The notes below the pieces were generated by a model. That model was not told the DNA's origin. It ran no database searches and saw only the letters and a list, made by a program, of their open reading frames with translations. From the NCBI GenBank assembly GCA_934725285.1, contig CAKVBK010000051.1, forward strand, positions 1-11,808: a stretch of 11,808 nt of DNA, read 5' to 3'. Of the stretch, positions 5,924-11,808 are shown in pieces. Made by a program: the position numbers and the translations under genes. Source of the stretch: an uncultured Bacteroidales bacterium. Its GTDB lineage: Bacteria; Bacteroidota; Bacteroidia; Bacteroidales; UBA932. Every line of letters starts with the position of its first letter. Within the stretch, counting starts at the first letter, position 1.

Positions 5924-6831
5924 TATTTACGGGTGACTGTTGAATTCTTTATCTGAATGATCTTGATTGTAGGGTCACCGGCATAGTTGACCGTAGCACC
6001 TTTCTCAAGATCCAATTCAAGAGTCTTGGCAGGAGTGATGTCAAGCTCGGCGCCATCAAGAGACACTGCCACAGAATTAACGTTGAGAGACAGTGCGTCA
6101 ACCTTAGACGAACTTCCCTTTCCGGAAACTTTCAAGGACTCGGCCTTGCCTGAAAGCGAGAGCTTCGCGCTTCCACCTGTCGTCACCGTAGCCTTGGATG
6201 TCTCGCCATTGATAGTCAATGCAGCGGAGCCGGCATTGTTGACTTCAAGGCTCTTGGCTACGTATTCAAGGACAACAACTCCGTTTCCATCGCCATTGAC
6301 AGCTACATCATCGGCCTTTACGTGAATGGAAGAAAGTTTGGCTTTTTTGCTGACATTGATGTTGGCAGACTTTGCGTTCACAGTTATGTTCGAGATGCTG
6401 GAATTGTCCTTGAGATCAAGTTTGAATTTGCCCGAATTCAAATCAGCCCTTGCGACAAAAGTACTATTATCATTCAATGAGAGTGAGTTAAGGACAGGAA
6501 GGTAAATGATCGCTTCAAGAGTTGGGTCGGCATTGTTTTTCCCCTTCAGCTGTTTCTTGACTTCCTTTGGAATCGCTTTCTCGTCAAGACCTATGTAAAG
6601 GGTACGAGCTTTTACATAGCATTGTACATAACTCTCAAGGGCATCATCAACTGTCACGGATGTCTTGTAGCCTTCGCTCTCAACCATGGTGACCTTGAAT
6701 CCATTTGAAACAGAGACTGCGTCAAACTCTGAGTACTCGTGCTCGATTGTCCTTGTCTGAGCCAGACCGGACACAGCTGTCGCCAAAATCAAAGCAGCCG
6801 CAGCAACAACTTTGTAATTCAATAGTTTCAT
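5923..6831 (-). CDS. Secreted DUF2807 (head-GIN domain) protein
   Basis: A 302-residue exported protein. Residues 1-24 are a Sec signal peptide (KLLNYK, then an Ala/Leu-rich core ending VSGLA before Gln25); there is no lipobox Cys. The mature protein begins RTIEHEYSEFDAVSVSNGFKVTM, the entry to the DUF2807 'head GIN' fold, also called putative auto-transporter adhesin. The rest is short alternating strands in periods of roughly 20 residues (for example 136-150, 157-172, 195-209, 212-228, 231-246), rich in Ser, Lys, Val and Leu and typical of a right-handed beta-helix or beta-roll. Function is unknown; an outer-membrane or periplasmic location is inferred. It starts 20 bases after the ABC-F stop, and its stop overlaps the dipeptidase start. 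Confidence 0.82.
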   Translation of the reverse strand: MKLLNYKVVAAAALILATAVSGLAQTRTIEHEYSEFDAVSVSNGFKVTMVESEGYKTSVTVDDALESYVQCYVKARTLYIGLDEKAIPKEVKKQLKGKNNADPTLEAIIYLPVLNSLSLNDNSTFVARADLNSGKFKLDLKDNSSISNITVNAKSANINVSKKAKLSSIHVKADDVAVNGDGNGVVVLEYVAKSLEVNNAGSAALTINGETSKATVTTGGSAKLSLSGKAESLKVSGKGSSSKVDALSLNVNSVAVSLDGAELDITPAKTLELDLEKGATVNYAGDPTIKIIQIKNSTVTRK

Positions 6832-6851
6832 AACATTAATTATTAAAAAGA

Positions 6852-8813
6852 CTAACTATCTAATTTTTCCATGAGAGACTCCCATTCAGCTGTCTTGTGA
6901 TCAAGTTCACGCTTGTCCTCAAGGTAAGTTCTGGTAAGTTCCATGATGTCATCATCAGTTCCTGGATTAGAGAGGATTTTCTCAAGATCTTTCATCTTTT
7001 CCTCAATCTTTCCGATCTCGGATTCCAAGAAATCAACCCTGTGGCGGATTCGGCGTATTTCCTTTGAATCACTTCGCCTTTGCTCGAACTCTCTCTGGGC
7101 CTGCGCTTTATCAGCTGCTGGATTCTCATTGGTCACGGCCGATGTTGCCATCGAAGCTTTGGCCGCCGGTGCTGAAAAACGCCTCTCCAGCTCCTGAAGA
7201 TTCTCTATCTTCCTCTCTTCCAAGAACTCTTGGACACTTCCAAGATGTTCCTTGACCTTTCCGTCACGGAACTCGTACATCTTGTCGACCAATCCTTCAA
7301 GAAAGTCACGGTCGTGAGATACCACAATGAGAGTGCCATCGTAGGCCTTCAAAGCCTGTTTGAGAATATCCTTGGATTTGATGTCCATGTGGTTGGTAGG
7401 CTCGTCAAGAGCCAGGACATTATATGGCTGGAGCATAAATTTGGCCATGCCGAGACGCGCGCGCTCACCTCCGGACAAGATGCTGACCTTCTTGTCGATG
7501 TCCTCGCCACGGAACAGGAACTGAGCCAGAATGTCTCGTAGTTTGTTCCGGACATCTCCGACGGCTATATTGTCAAGGGTCTCCCAGACTGTGAGATTAC
7601 GGTCAAGAATGTCTTCTTGATTCTGAGCATAATACCCGATAGAAACGTTATAGCCTATCTTAGCCTCACCGCTGATTGGCTGCAACTCCCCCATAATCAC
7701 ACGCATAAGAGTTGTCTTTCCTTCACCGTTGCGTCCGATCAAAGCGACCTTCTCTCCCCTTCTGACCTCAATCTCAGCATTGCTGAAGACCACTTTCCCA
7801 GGATAACCTACCGTCAGGTCCTTTCCTTTGAAAACGATGTCACCTGAACGGGGGGCCGGTGGAAACTTAACCGTAAGAGTGACATTGTCAGTCTCGTCAA
7901 TCTCAACTCTGTCAAGCTTCTCTAACTGTTTGATCCTTGACTGCACCTGATTGGACTTGGTCGGCTTGTAACGGAAACGGTTGATGAAGTCCTCTGTCTT
8001 CTCAATCATCTTCTGCTGGTTCTCGTAGGCAGCCATCTGCTGGGCAATCCTCTCCTTTCGCAGCTCCACATATTTACTGTAAGGTACTTTATAGTCGTGA
8101 ATATGCCCGAGCATAATCTCGACCGTACGATTCGTGACTGTGTCAAGAAATTTCCTGTCGTGTGAAACCAACAGCAAGGAACCTCGGTGGCCTTTAAGAT
8201 AATCCTCCAGCCACTCGATTGACTCTATGTCAAGATGGTTGGTAGGCTCGTCCAAAAGCAGGACATCCGGCTCTGACAGAAGAATCTTAGCCAATTCAAT
8301 GCGCATATTCCATCCTTGGCTGAAAGTCTCTGTCTTCCTTCCGAAATCCTCATCCTTGAAGCCAAGGCCAAGAAGAGTTTTCTGCGCAAGAACCTCAGGC
8401 GGTTCCGACTGGCTCATCGACATAGCGTCGGTCAGATCATTAAGGCGGTTGATCAGGGAAAGATATTCATTTGACTCATAATCCGTTCTCTCAGCAAGTT
8501 GCGTGTTGACGCTGTCCAGTTCCGCCTGAATCTCGGATATGTGGTCGAATGCTGTCAACGTCTCCTCCATCACGGTTTTCCCTTTATGATGCTCCATAAT
8601 CTGAGGGAGATAGCCGATGCGAAGGTCGTTTGGCTTGTCAATGGTTCCAGAAGTCGGACTCTGAAGTCCACAGATGAGCTTCATAATCGTGGACTTTCCA
8701 GCCCCGTTCTTTCCGACAAGACCGATCTTATCCTTCTCGCTTATATGGAAATCAATGCTGTCCAAAAGTGTGTAGCCTCCGTAGGCCACTGTCAATCCAT
8801 TGATAGAAATCAC
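6852..8813 (-). CDS. ABC-F family ATPase (YheS/Uup-like, ribosome-associated)
   Basis: A 653-residue protein with two ABC domains and no membrane segments, the ABC-F layout. Such proteins bind the ribosomal E site and relieve stalls, or protect against antibiotics. Domain 1: Walker A GKNGAGKS (34-41), signature region FSQGWNMR (164-171), Walker B LLLLDEP (185-191 region). An interdomain linker rich in charged helices spans about 240-325. Domain 2: Walker A GRNGEGKT (360-367), signature LSGGE (446-450), Walker B VLALDEP (466-472). The C-terminus (about 575-650) is a charged coiled coil, as in YheS and Uup. The first signature is SQG where SGG is usual. The start codon is GTG (8811-8813), with AGGAGG seven bases upstream; an in-frame TAA just before this blocks any longer start. 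It begins 19 bases after the tatC stop. Confidence 0.93.
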   Translation of the reverse strand: MISINGLTVAYGGYTLLDSIDFHISEKDKIGLVGKNGAGKSTIMKLICGLQSPTSGTIDKPNDLRIGYLPQIMEHHKGKTVMEETLTAFDHISEIQAELDSVNTQLAERTDYESNEYLSLINRLNDLTDAMSMSQSEPPEVLAQKTLLGLGFKDEDFGRKTETFSQGWNMRIELAKILLSEPDVLLLDEPTNHLDIESIEWLEDYLKGHRGSLLLVSHDRKFLDTVTNRTVEIMLGHIHDYKVPYSKYVELRKERIAQQMAAYENQQKMIEKTEDFINRFRYKPTKSNQVQSRIKQLEKLDRVEIDETDNVTLTVKFPPAPRSGDIVFKGKDLTVGYPGKVVFSNAEIEVRRGEKVALIGRNGEGKTTLMRVIMGELQPISGEAKIGYNVSIGYYAQNQEDILDRNLTVWETLDNIAVGDVRNKLRDILAQFLFRGEDIDKKVSILSGGERARLGMAKFMLQPYNVLALDEPTNHMDIKSKDILKQALKAYDGTLIVVSHDRDFLEGLVDKMYEFRDGKVKEHLGSVQEFLEERKIENLQELERRFSAPAAKASMATSAVTNENPAADKAQAQREFEQRRSDSKEIRRIRHRVDFLESEIGKIEEKMKDLEKILSNPGTDDDIMELTRTYLEDKRELDHKTAEWESLMEKLDS

Positions 8814-8820
8814 TTCAATG

Positions 8821-8826
8821 CCTCCT
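8821..8826 (-). promoter_or_regulatory. Strong Shine-Dalgarno site deciding the GTG start of the ABC-F gene
   Basis: The minus strand reads AGGAGG, seven bases before GTG at 8811-8813. It is the only full Shine-Dalgarno sequence I find before any gene in the window. It supports the GTG start, since no in-frame ATG is available upstream. Confidence 0.7.
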
Positions 8827-8832
8827 CTTTAA

Positions 8833-9600
8833 TCATTCTACCGCATCTTCCAACGGAGCCGGCTTGCAGCACATCACACAAACCTCGTACAAAATCAGCA
8901 ATGGCGCGGCCGCTATCAGCATGGACATCGGGTCAGCAGGCGTGATGATGGCGGCGATGCAAAGTATGACAACAATGGCGTGTCTGCGGTATTTTATCAA
9001 CGTCTCTCTGGTCACAATCCCGAGTTTTGAAAGGATCACGACAACGATAGGAAACTCAAACACAATGCCGAACGCCAACACAGTTGAAGTAAACATCGAA
9101 ATGTAAGACGTCAGCGAGATCGTGTTCATCACCTCGTCACTGATCTTATAGCCCATAAAGAAATTCAGTGAAATAGGCACTATCAGGTAGTAACCTATCA
9201 CCAGCCCAAGGTAAAACAGGAACGATGCTGACAGAAACGCCCCGCGGACAGCCTTCTTTTCATTCATGTACAAAGCCGGAGCTATAAACTTCCAGATTTC
9301 AAAACATACGTAAGGGAATGAAAGAATGAATCCCAGTTCGAAAGCGACCTGAAGATGCACGAAGAACTGGGCGGATATGTCCAAATTCACCAAAGACATC
9401 TGCATGTCTCCCATTCTCAGCCACTTGTAGATAAAAAAATCGTTCTTTGTGGGAGCAAGGATGATGTCGTCAAAGACGAGCGACTTGAAGCAGAAGACCA
9501 CGACACTGACAAGTGTGATTACAAGCACTGAGCGGAACAAAGTCCCTCTCAGCACTTCCAAATGGTCCCAAAAGGACATCTCAGTTTCCTGAGCCGCCAT
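8833..9600 (-). CDS. tatC: Twin-arginine translocase subunit TatC
   Basis: TatC is the multi-span receptor of the Tat system, which recognises twin-arginine signal peptides and exports folded proteins across the inner membrane. The 255-residue length is typical. MSFWDHLEVLR (8-18) is the cytoplasmic N-terminal motif with the conserved Glu15. Six membrane segments can be placed near 22-42, 82-106, 117-143, 165-192, 207-223 and 225-243. The FPYVCFEIWKFIAPALYMNEKK stretch (95-116) is the conserved end of TM2 and cytoplasmic loop, with Glu114. TM4 carries a FEFP motif (181-184), and ITPADP (219-224) marks the TM5/TM6 turn. The ATG overlaps the tatA stop by one base (TAATG), so translation of the two partners is probably coupled. 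Confidence 0.95.
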   Translation of the reverse strand: MAAQETEMSFWDHLEVLRGTLFRSVLVITLVSVVVFCFKSLVFDDIILAPTKNDFFIYKWLRMGDMQMSLVNLDISAQFFVHLQVAFELGFILSFPYVCFEIWKFIAPALYMNEKKAVRGAFLSASFLFYLGLVIGYYLIVPISLNFFMGYKISDEVMNTISLTSYISMFTSTVLAFGIVFEFPIVVVILSKLGIVTRETLIKYRRHAIVVILCIAAIITPADPMSMLIAAAPLLILYEVCVMCCKPAPLEDAVE

Positions 9601-9839
9601 TACTTCTTGTCGATCTTCTCGATCTTGTCTGGAGTCTTGGCCGTAGAGTTGAGATCCTTGTCAATGTCACTGATCTGACTCTCGACTTCGTTCATGCCAT
9701 CCTTGAAGCTTTTCACACCTTTACCCAAACCTTTCATAAGCTCAGGAATCTTCTTTCCGCCAAAAAGCAGAATGATGACAAGAGCGATAATCACTACCTG
9801 CCACGGGCCAACTACACCCAACGGAGCAATAATAAACAT
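9600..9839 (-). CDS. tatA: Sec-independent translocase subunit TatA/E
   Basis: A 79-residue pore-forming partner of TatC. A short N-terminus (MFIIAPLGVVGPW) leads to one membrane helix (about 13-27), then the FGGKKIPEL hinge (26-34), an amphipathic helix (about 33-50, with the KGLGKGVKSFKDGM pattern) and an acidic/basic soluble tail. This is the TatA/E order; no separate TatB is seen, so the locus may encode a minimal TatAC system. A TTG codon at 9843-9845 would add two residues (M-A), but ATG at 9837-9839 is the more ordinary start. The start has no Shine-Dalgarno. It lies 42 bases after the thioesterase stop and overlaps tatC by one base. Confidence 0.92.
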   Translation of the reverse strand: MFIIAPLGVVGPWQVVIIALVIILLFGGKKIPELMKGLGKGVKSFKDGMNEVESQISDIDKDLNSTAKTPDKIEKIDKK

Positions 9840-9881
9840 AGCCAAACTATTAAAGTGTTAAAAATTATTTATTTTGAAAAA

Positions 9882-10295
9882 TCACCTGTCGTTGATGTGA
9901 GCCTCAATCGCTTTCACCAACTTTTCCGGGCAACGGACCGGTCGGCCGGTGGCCTTGTTCAAAAAACCGAGTGTCACTTGTCCTTCGACGCAAAGAGTGC
10001 CATCCTGATTGTACACTGCCTGTCTGACACGAAGTTTTGCCATCGGGACTTCATCAATCTCTGCGACAACCCTGACAACATCTCCCATCTTCGCCGGATG
10101 CCTGTAATGGCACTCGACAGTGACTATTGGAATTGTCACTCCATCCTCCTCACATTTCTCGATAGGATACCCACACTCAATCATCAGGTTGTTCCGCGCG
10201 CATTCGAAGTACCGGATGTAGTTCGAGTGATGGACGATCGCCATTTGGTCAGTCTCATAGTATCGGACTGGGAAGGATGTCTCCGAATATACCAT
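9882..10295 (-). CDS. Acyl-CoA thioesterase, YbgC / 4-hydroxybenzoyl-CoA thioesterase family (hotdog fold)
   Basis: A 137-residue single hotdog-domain protein. The active-site motif lies at VRYYETDQMAIVHHSNYIRYFE (10-31): Asp16 is the conserved catalytic acid, and HHSNY (22-26) is the family's HxNY element on the central helix. Later strands (VECHYRHPAKMGDVVRV, 60-76; LRVRQAVYN, 88-96; CVEGQVTLGFLN, 102-113) complete the fold. YbgC proteins hydrolyse short-chain or acyl-ACP-type thioesters; in Escherichia coli the gene sits with tol-pal, but here it lies between valS and tatA. It begins 33 bases after valS. The true substrate is unknown. Confidence 0.88.
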   Translation of the reverse strand: MVYSETSFPVRYYETDQMAIVHHSNYIRYFECARNNLMIECGYPIEKCEEDGVTIPIVTVECHYRHPAKMGDVVRVVAEIDEVPMAKLRVRQAVYNQDGTLCVEGQVTLGFLNKATGRPVRCPEKLVKAIEAHINDR

Positions 10296-10314
10296 AACAA
10301 AAATGTTAAGACCT

Positions 10315-10330
10315 AAAACAAATTTGTTTT
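10315..10330. repeat. 16-base perfect palindrome at the valS stop codon
   Basis: AAAACAAATTTGTTTT is its own reverse complement and overlaps the valS TAA (10329-10331). It lies just before the thioesterase gene in the 33-base gap. It is AT-rich and may be chance, a protein site, or a weak processing or termination hairpin. Confidence 0.35.
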
Positions 10331-11808
10331 ACTGCTTATTATTCAGCGCAGCGAGAGTCTTCTCGTAACTTTCAATCTTTGAAAGGCTGTCAGCCTCTTT
10401 CTTGCGTTCCAAAGCCACGACTTTCTCCGGAGCGTGAGCCACGAAACTCTCGTTGGACAGCTTTTTTCTGACTGATTCAAGGAAACCACGCTGATGTTCC
10501 AGCTCGGTCTCGATCTTCCTGATCTCTTCCTCGACATCCACAAGTCCCTCAAGCGGGACAAACATTTCCACAGTGCGGACAAGCAGAGATACTCCTGCGG
10601 CATCTCCGAAGTCCGCCACGTTCTCGACAGATGAGATGTTGGCAAGTTTGGTGATCACCGGAAGCATATTCACCGGAAAATCACCCTTCACTTTCAAGGC
10701 CAGGCCCTCCTTTGGAGATATGTTCTTCTGCTGGCGGATTCCTCGGATTCCGTTCACAGCTTCCTGGGCGATTCCGAACTCTTCGATGACCTTTTCATCG
10801 ACAGGACCGGCCTTAGGTGTCGGCTGATACATGATGGTCTCCCCTTCCTTGCGCTCAGCCATGGACTGCCAAAGTTCCTCAGTAATGAACGGCATCACAG
10901 GATGGATCATCTTCAGCAGTTTCTCAAAGAATATGATCGTGGCATCATACGTTGCCTTGTCGATGCTCTCCCCGAATGCCGGCTTGACAGCCTCAAGGTA
11001 CCATGCGCAGTACTCGTCCCAGAAAAGCTTGTAGATGCTCATCAGCGCATCGGAGATCCTGAACTTGGAATAATGATCCTCCACTGCGGCTATTGTCTGA
11101 CTCAATTCACTTTCAAACCAATTCACAGCCAGCTTATTGACATCGCTTTGCTGAAGTTTCTCATCAACGGTCCATCCCTGCACAAGACGGAAAGAGTTCC
11201 AGATCTTATTGCAGAAATTTCTTCCCTGTTCAACCTGTGACTCATCATAGAATATGTCGTTGCCGGCTGACGAGCAAAGCAGCATGCCGATCCTCACGGC
11301 ATCGGCCCCGTATTTGGCGATGAGATCAAGCGGATCAGGAGAGTTGCCAAGAGTCTTTGACATCTTCCTGCCAAGCTTGTCACGCACGATTCCCGTGAAG
11401 TAAACATTGCTGAACGGAATGTCGTTCATAAATTCGTCCCCGGCCATGATCATCCTGGCGACCCAGAAGAAAATGATATCCGGTCCCGTAACCAAGTCAT
11501 TTGTAGGATAGTAATAAGCGAGATCCTTGTTCGGCTTATGCTCCGGATGGCCAGGCTTCTGAGGATCGAACACAGAGATCGGCCAGAGCCAGCTGGAGAA
11601 CCATGTGTCGAGCACATCGTCATCCTGTCTGAGGTCAGCGGCTGTAATAACCGGATTGATCTTCTGAGCAGCTGCGAGAGCCTTCTCAGCGGTCTCCTCG
11701 ACAACTATTTGTCCGTCGGGGAGATAATATGCCGGAATCCTCTGTCCCCACCAAAGCTGACGTGAGATGCACCAGTCGTGGGCGTTCTCCATCCAGTGAC
11801 GGTAGGTG
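10329..11808 (-). CDS. valS: Valine-tRNA ligase, C-terminal part (5' end beyond right edge)
   Basis: About 492 codons of ValRS, which charges tRNA-Val. The frame is open through the right edge; the codons before the internal Met at 11790-11792 read TYRHW. Visible landmarks from that Met: NAHDWCISRQLWWGQRIP (3-20), DDDVLDTWFSSWLWP (57-71), NDLVTGPDIIFFWVARMIM (98-116), GIVRDKLGRKMSKTLGNSPDP (134-154, with the ATP-binding KMSKS element written KMSKT), a tRNA-anticodon-binding helical domain (about 200-350, including YLEAVKP and HPVMPFITEELW), and a C-terminal charged coiled coil (about 420-487) typical of ValRS. The HIGH motif and most of the editing domain lie outside the window. The gene begins a tightly packed minus-strand cluster. 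Confidence 0.96.
   Translation of the reverse strand, partial: TYRHWMENAHDWCISRQLWWGQRIPAYYLPDGQIVVEETAEKALAAAQKINPVITAADLRQDDDVLDTWFSSWLWPISVFDPQKPGHPEHKPNKDLAYYYPTNDLVTGPDIIFFWVARMIMAGDEFMNDIPFSNVYFTGIVRDKLGRKMSKTLGNSPDPLDLIAKYGADAVRIGMLLCSSAGNDIFYDESQVEQGRNFCNKIWNSFRLVQGWTVDEKLQQSDVNKLAVNWFESELSQTIAAVEDHYSKFRISDALMSIYKLFWDEYCAWYLEAVKPAFGESIDKATYDATIIFFEKLLKMIHPVMPFITEELWQSMAERKEGETIMYQPTPKAGPVDEKVIEEFGIAQEAVNGIRGIRQQKNISPKEGLALKVKGDFPVNMLPVITKLANISSVENVADFGDAAGVSLLVRTVEMFVPLEGLVDVEEEIRKIETELEHQRGFLESVRKKLSNESFVAHAPEKVVALERKKEADSLSKIESYEKTLAALNNKQ

Noticed and set aside
11352..11366. KMSKT instead of KMSKS in ValRS.
   Set aside because: Thr at the last position is a conservative and, as I recall, common variant in valine-tRNA ligases of this phylum; it is not a sign of an inactive enzyme.
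1..11808. Search by eye for mobile elements, prophage, CRISPR arrays, toxin-antitoxin pairs or defence genes.
   Set aside because: All genes but the short left-edge fragment match known families, mostly housekeeping ones. No transposase, integrase, direct-repeat array or toxin-like small gene pair is visible, so a new defence or mobile system is not supported.

Overview
The window looks like ordinary chromosome from a member of the Bacteroidota, most likely the order Bacteroidales. Three observations support this. Three intergenic regions carry the phylum's sigma-type promoter (TTTG or ATTG, 19-20 bases, TAnnTTTG). Almost every gene lacks a Shine-Dalgarno sequence. Several proteins have forms I recognise from that group: a long QueA with an extra segment, a small XRE regulator with a conserved C-terminal tail, and a DUF2807 exported protein. 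I see no phage, transposon, CRISPR, tRNA or rRNA sequence.

Left part (1-1480, minus strand): the N-terminus of a probable lysophospholipid acyltransferase runs off the left edge. It is preceded by queA, which makes the tRNA modification queuosine. Each has its own well-matched promoter. Middle left (about 1480-1907): about 430 bases of AT-rich DNA without a gene. It holds a scattered family of 12-base TTACnTTTGTAA-like elements and two overlapping inverted repeats just before the start of an XRE-family regulator (1908-2354, plus strand). Next, on the plus strand, come pyrD (class 2 dihydroorotate dehydrogenase, with an unusual Cys at the catalytic-base position) and, 10 bases later, cinA (NMN deamidase / competence-damage protein). 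A long AT-rich hairpin at 4786-4830 separates cinA from the converging minus-strand block.

Right part (4841-11808, minus strand): seven genes are packed head to tail. In transcription order they are valS (5' end outside the window), a YbgC-like acyl-CoA thioesterase, tatA, tatC, an ABC-F ATPase, a secreted DUF2807 protein and an M19 dipeptidase. Gaps are 42 bases or less, and two junctions (tatA/tatC, DUF2807/dipeptidase) are one-base TAATG overlaps. This layout suggests one long operon or overlapping transcripts. Its contents link translation (ValRS, ABC-F), protein export (TatAC) and envelope or peptide metabolism, but no single pathway.

I do not find a convincing new multi-gene system. 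The items most worth a second look are the repeated elements and nested inverted repeats at the XRE regulator, the Cys-for-Ser active site in PyrD, the overlapping DUF2807-dipeptidase pair, and the altered first signature motif together with the lone Shine-Dalgarno site and GTG start of the ABC-F gene.
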